Shown piece by piece: positions 45,505 to 56,020 of a stretch of 64,000 nucleotides of DNA. The first letter of the stretch is position 1, and each line of letters begins with the position of its first letter. Both the position numbers and the translations under genes were made by a program. This DNA comes from Marasmius tenuissimus (lineage: Eukaryota; Basidiomycota; Agaricomycetes; Agaricales; Marasmiaceae), in contig JAQOTA010000059.1 of NCBI GenBank assembly GCA_029532415.1, positions 496,001 to 560,000 on the forward strand, written 5' to 3'. Below the pieces are notes generated by a model. It saw only the letters and a list, made by a program, of their open reading frames with translations. It was not told the origin of the DNA and made no database searches.

Positions 45505-47568
45505 ATGGACGGTCCTCCAAGTGTGGCGACCATGTGAGTTTGATGCCTCCTTCCTGTACGACTGTGGCTCATATATGTGGTTGGCCAATAGATACGGACC
45601 CATGGTCATAGGCGTGTTTCTCAGCACGATTCTATACGGTGTGAGCCTTCTGCCTCAGGACTCGTCCATACCGCTGATTGACGCCGCAACGCTGGGTGTG
45701 CAGATTACGCTGATCCAGGTCGATAGTCTGCTCTCATGATGCTCACACGCCCGCTCACGACCTACCAGATTGTAATTTATTTCCAAAGGACCAATAGGTA
45801 TGTGACTCTCTTGGTTCTCCGTGAACCCTCCTTGACTTCAATTGGCGGCGCGTAGGGACCCGGCATATATCAAATACTTTGCAAGTGTTCTCGGGGCCTC
45901 GGGTGGGATCCTAAGATGCTGATAATGACTGCCCTCTCTCTGCAGGTGCTTTACCTGCTGGTTGCAGAGACCGTCTGCGCAGCGTTGTTCTTTGTGATGA
46001 TATACGAACCTCTGGTTCTGAAGTCCGGTTAGTCTCCGATGTTTGTACGGGCGAGTGCACCCGGTCACTAATCCTATCGGCCAAAGGCAAGCCCGAGATT
46101 CAAATCACATCGCCCTTCCGTGCGTCGTTCGAATAAGAACTCTGTTTCTGCATTAAATCGGAACCTTCCCAACCCATCAAATAGTTCTTCGTACCGGTGA
46201 GCAATTCGTCTCGTACCTTCCTCGATAGTCACAGCTTATATCTCTTCAAGATGGTCCGATAACGGTGAGAGTTTGTGCAAGACTATCGAGATGACCCGGG
46301 CAATAACACAGTACCCCTAGGCTCTGATAGCTACTCCCGTTCAACTCTTTATGGCCTGGAGAATCAAAATCATCAGTCGGTCCGTGCTTCTGTCGGTTGC
46401 TATCTCCATATTGTCGCTTTGCTCCCTGGGTGAGACTTGCAATTACTACCGTTGATCTTCCTCATTTCTCATTTGTTGATATTTTTGAACAGCCGGAGGC
46501 ATTTGGCTGGGAGTATCAGTAGCGCAAAAACCCAACTTCCAGGACTTCGAACTCTTCAGGGCGGCACCTGGTACCTGGCTGGTCACTGCAGCCGCCGCGG
46601 ATGTGCTCATCGCTGCATCCTTGGTTTATTTTCTCGCGAGTCTTCTCAACTTCCCTCCATACTCGACCTGTGCACCCGGCTTACTTTAAGTTTGACCCGC
46701 TGACAGGTCAAGCGAAAGACCACAATCGTGTCGACCAATCACCAGATAGATCGTATCATACGATGTAAGTGGTCGACGATTGGTATCAGGGTGAATGCTC
46801 TAGATTGATTAATACCAATGCGAACGGCGGCAAGTAACTGTACAGACGGGAACCATAACAGCTGTTGCTGCTTTGACCGTTGCTGTCGTATTTCTATCTT
46901 CTCCAGTACGTCTATATTGCCCAAATATGCCCTCTTATAACTCTAAAGATCGATCTTTGCAGCACACCACAATGTACAGAAACAGAAACCCTTGTTACCG
47001 GCGCGCATTGCTGATTGATGGTTACAGATTCTTCATCTGGGATTTATGCTTGTCCAAGCTATACAGTAACTCGGTTCTAAGCTCGTGAGTGGTGTAGGGG
47101 AATCTTCTGATCACCATCTTTCTTACTCAGTCTCCGATTGCTATTACAGCTTAAATGCCCGACAATGGGGAACCAATGGTAGCGTGGGGGGTCCGACTAG
47201 CGTGTTGTTCGTCTCAAACTTTGATTCTGAGTCTTCAACCAGTACTCCGCGAACACCTGTAAGTATGCTCAGACTTATGCTTAGAGGTAAATCTGCTTAC
47301 ACGAACCAGGCGAGCGGTCAGACACGCACGACGGTGAGTCCATTGGGCGCTTTGCCACAAGTCGAATACGCTGATCCTTCATTCACTCTCGCCAAAGATA
47401 TCACATCTTCCCCACTCACGTACGGGAGCCTCCGATGACATTGAACTTGGGATTCCCCGCCCTAGTCTACGGTCGGAATTTGACGTTGCGAAAGATGTGG
47501 AATCTCCGACGCATCCTGGGGAAGTCCACGTAAGACTCCCACCATCAGGTTCCGGAGGAAATGTTTGA
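45505..47568 (+). CDS. DUF6534 seven-helix membrane protein, copy 2
   Basis: Paralogue of the gene at 30954. Eighteen exons join in frame to 346 residues: 45505-45533, 45592-45640, 45704-45718, 45769-45797, 45856-45880, 45946-46027, 46087-46119, 46185-46196, 46251-46264, 46321-46429, 46493-46635, 46707-46764, 46835-46905, 46963-46973, 47028-47084, 47150-47258, 47310-47333, 47398-47568. Every micro-exon of copy 1 (15, 12, 14 and 11 nt) is kept, as is the GC-AG intron (45881-45945). The intron at 46636-46706 has a GC donor (GCGAGT) where copy 1 has GT (GTCAGT). Protein changes are mostly conservative (YGPMVIGVFLSTILYG, RLTVQTGTITAVAALTVAVV, FFIWDLCLSKLYSNS). No stop or frameshift is seen, so the gene looks functional although its securin-like neighbour decayed. 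Confidence 0.83.
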
Positions 47569-47880
47569 TATAATTGACTGAAATCATTATGATTCGTGAT
47601 ATGTACTTTGTGAAGATCCCATATATTCAGAGAAGATTCATTTGAATAGTCAATTGACGATACTGAACGGGCTAGGAGACAATCATTGCTGAGCGGTGGG
47701 TTCTGATTTAGAACGGAGCCTCGAGTATTGTCGAGAAAGCATGCTGCACCAATTTTGACGATCAAGTAACAGGGCGGTTCGACTGTGGGGTCTCGAGGGA
47801 ACTAGTGAAAGGCATTCAACGGAAAGCATTTGATGCATCCTGTGCTCGAGTACGCTCAAGCCTCGCTCCGCAGGGCATTT

Positions 47881-49845
47881 GTCTATGAGCACATTTTTGG
47901 GTCAAAAATGTCAGACGTTTACGAAAACGTGCGGTCTTGCGGCATGCCGTCAAGAAAACGTCCGGCGTTGGGCGCTGGCGCTCAGAACATTGTTGAACGT
48001 TGGCGCCTGGCGTCGAGCTAGGGTGGGCCTCCATCTTCAGAGGCTTGCGGCTTACACTATAGTTAAGCTTGCCACATTCCCTGTAATTAGATATTAACAC
48101 TGCGTCTGCATTTTAGAGTCAGTATTCTCAATGGATGTGTGTTGGCTCACTTACTAAAGAACCATGGTGCGTCCGGCCTCTGCATCTGTTGTCTGCGTTG
48201 TGACGTCCGCTCAAAAGTCATGTCGTTCAATATTTTTTGCCACGATCTGCCGAGCTCACGGTGAATGGCAGGTAGATTGCGGCTAGGATAGCCGGGCAGG
48301 ATGGAATCTTCAATCATTGTCCGAGAACGGTGGGGGCGTCCACTTAACATGCCTTCAAGTCTCGTCTATTATGAATACCAGCTACTGCCGACCTTCAGAG
48401 AGCGTATTTCTCTGAGATCTGAAGATCGCCACTCATACGCATTTCCGAGACTGTTGGCAAGGCCGTTTCAGCGGCAGTGCGTCCGGTAGTTTGCATGGGT
48501 CGGCACTCCAGCTATTTTGTTAAAAATAACCTCATTTCTACAATAAACGGAACGACAGATCCATGGTTATAGACGGCATAGGAATAATTATTAATGTTAT
48601 ATACTGAGCCCATGAAGATGATGAGAATTGATAGCAATGTAGGGAGTGGAAGAATATGGACCAAAGGACTGTCCTCTCAAAGCCCAATGTCAATAGCCGG
48701 ACGTCCAAGATCGACGCCGGGTAACCGAACAGGAATGTCGCACGATTTTTGACCCAATTATGTGCTTATATTTGTCACTATGCCTGGGAAGCCGCGTCTG
48801 CACAGATTATTGGTAAGCTCGGAAAGCCCCGAAAGAAAAAGAACCAGGACTTACCGGCGGCAAGATGACAGGTTGATCGCACGTCACGGAAGCGCCTTGC
48901 GTTACTACCGCCATGATCGAAGGAGCCCCTTGCCCGCAGGATAGCAACAGCAGGTGAGTAGTGTCGGAAAGCTTGTAGACGATGAACAAAGGGTCAGAGA
49001 GGCTGAAAAGGGAGCATGGGGAATGGTAAGTGGGCTTGTAATGTTCTCTGAAGCTCAACTTATATACTAGATGTACAGAAAACCTGGGATACAAAAAACA
49101 CTGGAAATTCGTGTATTGTAGGTCCAGATTGTCGTGGATTCCGTGCCTCACAATGACAATTTGTTCAGAAATAGATTGGACCGGAATCTGAACGTAATTT
49201 ACCCCCGAAAATCCTTCTATCCTTTACCCAGTTTGAAGCGCGACGATCCACCAGAAGCAAGGCACCGAAAATGGTGCTCGCACCCGAGCATGTCCTACGT
49301 CTTCTCGCTGTCTGCTAGTTTTCAAGCGCCGAGTTCAGTGCTCGGTAATTTCTTCCTGTTATCGATGAATTTCCTTTCCTTGGTGATGATACTGCGATGG
49401 TTGGGGTGTCACCCTTGTTCTTGAACATTCCCTGGGGTAAAATCCATCAAGATGACGCGTTTTTCGAGGTACGTCTCCCCAATTGCTTGTTCTGTACTAT
49501 CGATGTGTACTCGGGAACACTATCGATCCGTTTGCGTCGACTTTTCAAGCTGCCGAACGTGAAATGACGCGTCAGAGGACGCGTCGAGGTCGATACTTGC
49601 CCAGTTTCTGGCCTCCGACGCGTCTTATGACACGTCGTGGGTGATACACGCCTCTCCGCCGTTGCTTCAATGCGCTTCAGTCGGTAATTCAGAAAATCAC
49701 GTTGGACCATCGGGGAAAGACCCGATACGTACTCCGAAGGTTTTCCCGACTTGCGTTTGTAAGCTCTTTCTGCTCAAGTCTTTCACAGGTAACAACATGC
49801 ATGAATGTGGCGTGTAACTGGAACTAACATACTGGTATAATAGTC
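47881..49845. other. Intergenic, four ACGCGT boxes near the right end
   Basis: About 2 kb without a recognised gene. ACGCGT hexamers occur at 49455-49460, 49567-49572, 49579-49584 and 49618-49623, two of them within GACGCGTC palindromes. They lie 220-390 bases before the transposase start. Confidence 0.45.
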
Positions 49846-52800
49846 ATGAGCTCAAGAAATGATAGTGAAAGTGAAAGGCAGGCTCCGCCTCGTCCAAAGG
49901 TATGTCAAATACAAGTTGGGCTACTGAATTTTGACTCAAACTACACAGTCCGTTCCGCCACCGTCGGTTCAACCATCCACCCGCCTGGGGACTTTTGCAA
50001 GGTCTACAACTTGGGCAAGTGCGAAGGACTCTCTACCACCCGTACCTCGGAGTAGGATAGGTGAAAAGGTAGGGCTTGATCTTGGATTCAACTCTGAGCT
50101 ATACTCACGTCGAGTAGACAATCAGGAAGCGGTTGCAGATGGACAAGTCCCAAAATGCTGCTCTTGACCTTCTGTACAATCAGGGGGCTACAACATCCCT
50201 AGATTACGATGTCCAAGATGTGGACCTTCAGCAACAGGCTTACCAGAAGCTTACTGAACTCGGGCTCGACGTTGTGTCGCGTCAGGCACTGGAGAGTCGA
50301 TGGAGTGTTCAATACTCTGACTCTTGGACAACTGCCAAAGAGACAAAACGTCGCACTATCTACCAGTGGTACGTAGTTCTATCAATTTCCAGGGTTTTAT
50401 TAACACCATCAAAGCGCATGTGGCTGCGACTCCTCCTACCGCTCAAAGTCCAAAAATACGGCAAACTCAACTACAAGGCGTATCCCGTATCAATTTACCG
50501 GATGCCTTGCGCACGTCGAGGTGGTAGAATCCATCGGAAATGGAAAGATATCTCGTATATCAGGTTATCTCGAACACAACGCCGGTTGTCATTCAGCAGT
50601 TCTTGAGCGGATACCACCAATCCCACTTCATGAGCATGTATACGAGATTGCGCTGGGACAGCTCAGAAACGGTGCAAAGTAAGTTGGAATCTTACCTTGT
50701 TCCCTTCGTCTCGAGAAACTCAAACCTGTCAAGCTTGACCGCGATGCAAGAACTCAATCGGACTATGATTGAACGTCAGGAGTATCGCGGGATGAAGGAT
50801 GCAGATCCATCGACTCAGAACTTTCGCTATGTACTCCGCACCTCCGACCACAACACCCTGTACCGGAAATTCAGCCGTGAGCTTGGGGTAGATGTTCGTG
50901 TACCACCTCAGTACAACGTCGATGACTGGTTGAACCCATCGTCCCCCCGCTATCGAAAGGAATTTGCTGATGCGGTATTCCACTACTCTGCTCGAGCCTC
51001 TGCAGATGAGCGCTTCGAGATTTGTATCTCGACCAAGGATATGGACGAACAAGCTTGGAAGTTTGTCCACCACAATCAGCTTGTTCTTGACGGTACCTTT
51101 GGCATATGCACCTCTCGCTTGCTCCTCTTCATCGCACTCGGGGTTGACGATCAGAAAAAGGGCCTACCTGTGGCACTATTCTTGTTTTCAGCCCCCACCG
51201 GAAACAAGGCCTCACACGCTGGTTACAACACCGAAATTCTCCGAAAGCTTCTCCTCAACTGGCGCCTACATTTGGAGCGCATTAGACCTTCACAATCTTT
51301 CATTCCACATTCCGCTATCACCGACACAGATACGAAAGAGCGGGGGGCACTCCTCCGCGTGTGGCCATCAATCATACTTCTTCTCTGTAAATTTCACGTT
51401 CGCCAGTGCTGGACTAACCACCGAAAGGCTCTTGGCTCGGGAAAGAAGGACGATTCTGTAACAGCCCCAGTAGGAGATTCAGCATTTTGGAAGGAGTCTA
51501 TACGCGATCAAATTCGCGCACTTGAAGTCCAGTGAGTTTTTCAATCTGTTCACCAGTCACAATCTCATACCCTTTGAATAAGGCTCATTTCTACCACGGA
51601 ACACCATGTTGCAGTTGACCTGGTCAACCAACTCCAGCTGTACCTCACGTCACTTCTGGCAAATCCCTCGGCCAAGACAGCTGCAACGTCCGGGATAAAC
51701 CACATCAAGTATCTCAATGCGAACTGGATGTCGCTTGAGATGTGGCAATCCTGGTCGGAGCGGGGACGAATAGCAGCGGCAGCAATGATTGGTGTAAGTG
51801 TAGAGGGTGTTGTTCCCACAACAAATCACCTCGAGTCGTTAAACGGTGTCCTCAAGAAGAAGCACATCAAGGCCTGGATGCACTCTGGTCACCGACTTCG
51901 TTTTGACTTTCTCATCTATATTGTTGTCATGAAAATCCTCCCTGCGATCTACAGCTCGTACAACATACAGAAGAATTACAGCCAATGGCTCACAGCGCGA
52001 TTCTCACATTCTTCCGGAGGCGTCAATCTTGTCGAGGCTCAACGGTTGGCGCGTGCTGATCAAATTGCAGCAAAGAAAACAGCGTCCAAACGCTGTTGGT
52101 GGACGCCGGATGCATCCCGGGACCAGGAAGCCAGTCTTATTGTTCACGGTCAGCGGATCTCGGTCGGACGAGCAGATGTGAATACATTCCAGGCGACTTG
52201 CCTCTCCTCGAGGGTTTCGACTGTAGGAACCACTTATTCCATTTTCCTTTCACGTTCTGGTGCCGGCGAGTGCTCTTGTCTCGACTTTCAGTCTCGAGGA
52301 GGAGCATGCAAGCACTTGCGTGCTCTTCGTATACTCATAGACTCCTGGGTCGCTCAAGGGCTTGAGAAGCCACCCTTCTACTATCCATCCTGTCTGGAAG
52401 ACGCGAAACCTTGCGAATTCCTTCACCCGCCACCCAATATCGATCTCAATACTGCCGAGCTTCTTCCTACTATCATAGCTCAAGCTCAGAGCATTGGCGG
52501 CGACTCAACTACACTTTCCCTCGATGAACCTGATGAATTGGACGACAAAGATGGCGATGACTGTGTAGAAGAGCGGGAACGTGAGGACCTTGAGTCCAAC
52601 AACTCGGAAGAAAGTGCCGTAAGTTCTTGTCGCTCTTTTGTTGGAATTCAGCTCAAGGCCCCCCCACAGAGCCCACTGTGTCTTACCACAATACCTGCAT
52701 CGCAAGCCGAGGGCATACGCCAGCAGCTCTCAATCCGAATCAAGCACGAAGTCAAACAAGTACTTCCTCGGTTGCACGGTCTACTCACCAACGTGTCGGA

Positions 52801-53101
52801 GCTTTCTGATATCCCGGGCTCACAAACATCTTATCAAGGAGATGACGAGGTCGAAGAGTTCAAGATTCTCATGGGACAACTAGTAGATGGCTTTTCGTCG
52901 CTCTCTATTCCCCTCCGAGGGAGCAAAGATCTCTCCATTTCCGCTCTCATGGGCGATCGACCCACCGCCATTCCTTACACCCCTACTCCCGAGACCACAG
53001 CGTCCGTTACGAGACGTAGACACGCTCATAATCCGTCCTTACGACCCCCTTCCCCGGAGAACAGACAACACCGACATAACTCGAACGTGTACATGCCATG
53101 A
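49846..53101 (+). CDS. MULE-type transposase with zinc finger and SWIM domain
   Basis: Mutator-like DDE transposase with an open frame. Exons 49846-49899, 49949-50068, 50118-50368, 50415-50678, 50734-51531 and 51583-53101 give 1001 residues. An N-terminal Cys/His finger of the FLYWCH/GCM type begins YQCACGCDSSYRS and continues FTGCLAHVEV and GYLEHNAGCHSA. The DDE catalytic core shows LDGTFGICTSRLLLFIALGVDD (first Asp about 349), TDTDTKERGALLRVWP (second Asp about 425), CKFHVRQCWTNHR, and NHLESLNGVLK with the Glu near 580. A SWIM finger reads CSCLDFQSRGGACKHLRAL near 725. The C-terminus is acidic, then Ser/Pro-rich. Splice choices that restore YQCACGCD and GANLTAMQ fix introns 3 and 4. No terminal inverted repeats were found by eye, so it may be an active element with diverged ends or a host gene derived from one. 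Confidence 0.85.
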
Positions 53102-53811
53102 AGATCGTCATATTCAAAGTATAGACCCGTAAAATACATAGAACTAGTACAAGTACAATACGAGGTTGTGTTCCCTTCTGAGTCTGAATACTCTCAACAT
53201 CCGCCTGGAACCCCCTCTCTATCACATCCGAGTCCATAACCGCGTTGCTTTCTACTGGCTATAGTCCGAGGCATAGGTGCGAAGATGGCTGCTGTGGGAT
53301 GAGCCCAAAGATGCCAGACCACGAGAACATCAAATACTCACATTTCGGCCAGTGACGACAAAGAGCCTTGCACGGGAATGATCCAAAATTGCAGAGGCAT
53401 AGGTGATGACGACTCATGAGAGTTAACGAACAGGCTTGTTGAGGGTCTGAGGAGCAACGATACCTTTGAGTCTTGGCCTTAGACCTTGAACGCCAAAACA
53501 AAGAACTAAATCAACAGTGAGCATTTGGATACCCGATAAGTAGTCAACGGAAACTCACCCTTGCCCGTCCCCAGTCACCACTTCGCAGTAATGTAGCCGG
53601 GCAATAAACGGTTCCTTTAGAAATCCAAACAGGGGAGTAGCGAGCGAGGTATCTCGAGGGCGTATTTCCTAGAGAGCGAGCACTGTAAATTAAACAAAGA
53701 CGTAGTACTACTCACCTGAATTCTCAATCTACCCTCCATTCCGACTCCACAAGCGACTCGGGGTCGTTCTTCCTGGATTGAACGATACGCACCGGTTGAA
53801 ACCAAAGGTAT
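53102..53811. other. Intergenic, nothing recognised
   Basis: About 700 bases after the transposase stop. I looked for a terminal inverted repeat matching the 5' side and found none by eye. Confidence 0.4.
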
Positions 53812-54075
53812 CTAACCCCGGAGCAGCCCCATAAGCATGTCCATACTCAATGACCGTTCATGGGCTTCGTCGATGGTGATCACGCTGTACCAGTTCAGGT
53901 CTCCTTCATTGAGAGATTCTCAAAGGAGGACACCGTCCGTCATATCTAAGGAATCGGTTAGACGGGGGCTCCCTAATACAAATCATAAAGCATAACGTAC
54001 ACTTGGTCTTTGTGTCCGAAGACGTACAACCCTCAAATCGAACGGCATAACCAACGTTCGCCCGTGGCAACCGTA
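53812..54075 (-). pseudogene. Fragment of a DEAH-box RNA helicase
   Basis: On the minus strand ANVGYAVRFEGCTSSDTKTK (about 54062-54001) splices across 54000-53946 to YMTDGVLL, then an in-frame TGA at 53922-53920, then [26 protein letters not shown]...GLLRG. This matches the motif Ib to motif II region (GYSIRFED..., YMTDGMLLRE, IDEAHER) of spliceosomal/DEAH helicases. The expected Arg before ESL is the stop, a CGA to TGA change. The helicase core before and after is absent. It is a short relic. Confidence 0.75.
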
Positions 54076-55560
54076 TCCTTTGCAGGCAGTAAACATCACG
54101 TACATGGACTGGTCTTTATACGCGGCAGATTGAACGGATAGAACATCTTTTGAGTTTGCAGGGAACGATGGGGTGTGTAGAACACTGCCAAACACGCTGG
54201 TCCTGGCAGATGTGCTCCGAGAGCTGGTGTTTTTGTGAGTGTGAGGGGAAATGAGGAGGTCGCGGCAATTGAGTGCCGGGGAGATTCGGTGTGAATGAGA
54301 TGTTGCGGCAGCTGCAGTCTTCCTTGACCAATCCGACGCCCAGTCGCCCATATCCTTCCCGTGCAACTTCTCCTGCAATTGCCCAAAATCGGAGTCCTCG
54401 CAAGGCGGCACCGGGCAGAACAATCCCTCATACTCGCAAAACTCCCTCGGCTCTTCTCATTCTGCCGACCTCAAGATCGACCAATGCTCGGTTCAACCGC
54501 TCAGAGAACTCGAAGGGAATGCGCGGCGGTGACTCGTACTAATACAAGATCAACAGGTCCAGGTTGTCGACAAACGTGTCGAGGGAAGAGGGGGTTTAAC
54601 GTCAACCCTTGCCAGCAGCTCGGAGTTTTGCTAACCAGTGAACGGTAGGTAGATATGGGCAGAGGGAGGAGACCACGTTGGTCAGGGTACAGGGTTCCGG
54701 CCAAGAGAAAAATTCCCAGGCACACTATAATTTTGTCGCTTAGAACGAAACACGAGGCAAAACTCGTGGCAGATACGCACCGATCGAAATGGAGGGCGTC
54801 AAAGCCAGCTGTAACTTGGGCTAGCACTGGCACTGTTGATACCAACGCTGTTTCTAGGATCAGCAGGGCACTGTCACCGTCACCAACAATAACAGCTTGT
54901 AACAAGTTGAGTGAGAAGAAGACTAAAAATGGAATGTCAACGCACCTCAATGGTGAACATCCGCGTCAAATGGGAAACTTGAGCGACGAGACCTCGCCCG
55001 CTGACCTACAGGCAGAGTGTTAGCGAAACAGAAGAGGTGAGGGACAGGAGACGTACATCTCACCTCGAGCATCAGCTTTGATTTGCTCGGGCCAGTCTCC
55101 GAGCGCGACAGCTTTGGTGATTTGGCCAATGGAGTGGACCTACAAAGATCCATGTCAGTAAAAACAAAGATAAGAGAGAAAGCACGGACATCTAATACGT
55201 TGGCTGTACTCCGGGAAGGTTTTAGCTTGGGCTGAGCTGGTGATGCCGTCAGTTCCAGCCACCAGCCCTCGCCAGCAGCTCGAAACTTCACAAAACCAGA
55301 GTACAGGCGTGTTGGAACGGAGAACAGCGGAAAATAAGGTCTTGAGCGATGCACCTGAAGCATAGAGACCGGTTCTTTCAGGAAAAACAGAGCCAACACG
55401 CAAGAAACCTTTGTTTCATCCGCCAAGGTCGGGGTCTCCACTCCGATTTCTCGCTATCAACCAATACAGCGACCTAGAAAGGAGAGAAACACGTTATAAA
55501 TGGCTCGGTGTAGCTCCTATCGGGGCAGAAGCATTCCCCGAGCTGGAAAAAACATTCCCA
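54076..55560 (-). other. Unresolved minus-strand coding-like sequence
   Basis: Several minus-strand segments look protein-like, for example VHSIGQITKAVALGDWPEQ (about 55140-55085) and VIVGDGDSALLILETALVSTVP (about 54890-54830). The motif TRLYSGFVKFRAAGEG (about 55310-55260) recurs degenerately as HWLAKLRAAGKG (about 54640-54605). I could not chain them into one open gene. They may be a decayed or rearranged gene, or one with exons I missed. Confidence 0.3.
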
Positions 55561-55574
55561 TCACAGTTAACATG

Positions 55575-55890
55575 GGGCGAAGGCAGGTGTTGCATGGAAC
55601 ATCCTGCAAACGGACGCGTTTTTTCGCCGTCAAACGTTACCTGGCCAAAGCCCCAGTAGAGGTGAGTGTCGCATGGGACTACCCACAAACGTATGAGTTT
55701 TTTCGCTACTGGGGCCTCAGAGAATTGGGTCAAAGCAGAGGCAGAGGTTGCATGGAACCATCTGCAAACGCATGGGTTTTTTCACTGCGAACCAAGACCC
55801 AATTGGTGGCTCTACTACTTCCATGAAGGCAGAGGTGGATGTTGCATGGAACTATCCACAAACATATGAGTTGGTTCGCCGCCATGAAAG
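55575..55890 (+). repeat. Tandem imperfect repeat, period about 79 bp, four units
   Basis: The string (T/C)GCATGG(A/G)AC.(A/T)(T/C)C.(A/G)CAAAC.....G.GTTTTTTCGC begins at about 55591, 55670, 55749 and 55843, spacing 79, 79 and 94. In successive frames the units read VAWDYPQTYEFF, VAWNHLQTHGFF and VAWNYPQTYELV, so the DNA may have coded for a protein repeat. It ends about 130 bases before the PHD gene start. Confidence 0.75.
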
Positions 55891-56020
55891 TAGAGAGCAA
55901 GGAACTAATTTTCGCTCAGGTCCGAATTTGAACCTTCCGTCACGTGACCGTACACGCAGGAGAATTCACACACTGAAAACGCGTGTCGCCACTCTTGAAC
56001 CAGAACTCTCACCTCGAAAA

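Larger units (their letters stand above)
43630..47880 (+). repeat. Segmental duplication, right copy (securin relic + DUF6534)
   Basis: Partner of 28870-33360, about 14.7 kb away, direct orientation. Similarity continues past the DUF6534 stop (shared TTTTGAC.ATCAAG.AACA, TCTCGAGGGAA, GCGCTCAAG.CTC-type strings) and fades at about 47880. Confidence 0.85.

Noticed and set aside
50679..50715. A 37-nt intron in the transposase
   Set aside because: A 55-nt intron to 50733 fits normal size here and restores GANLTAMQ, the expected family sequence.
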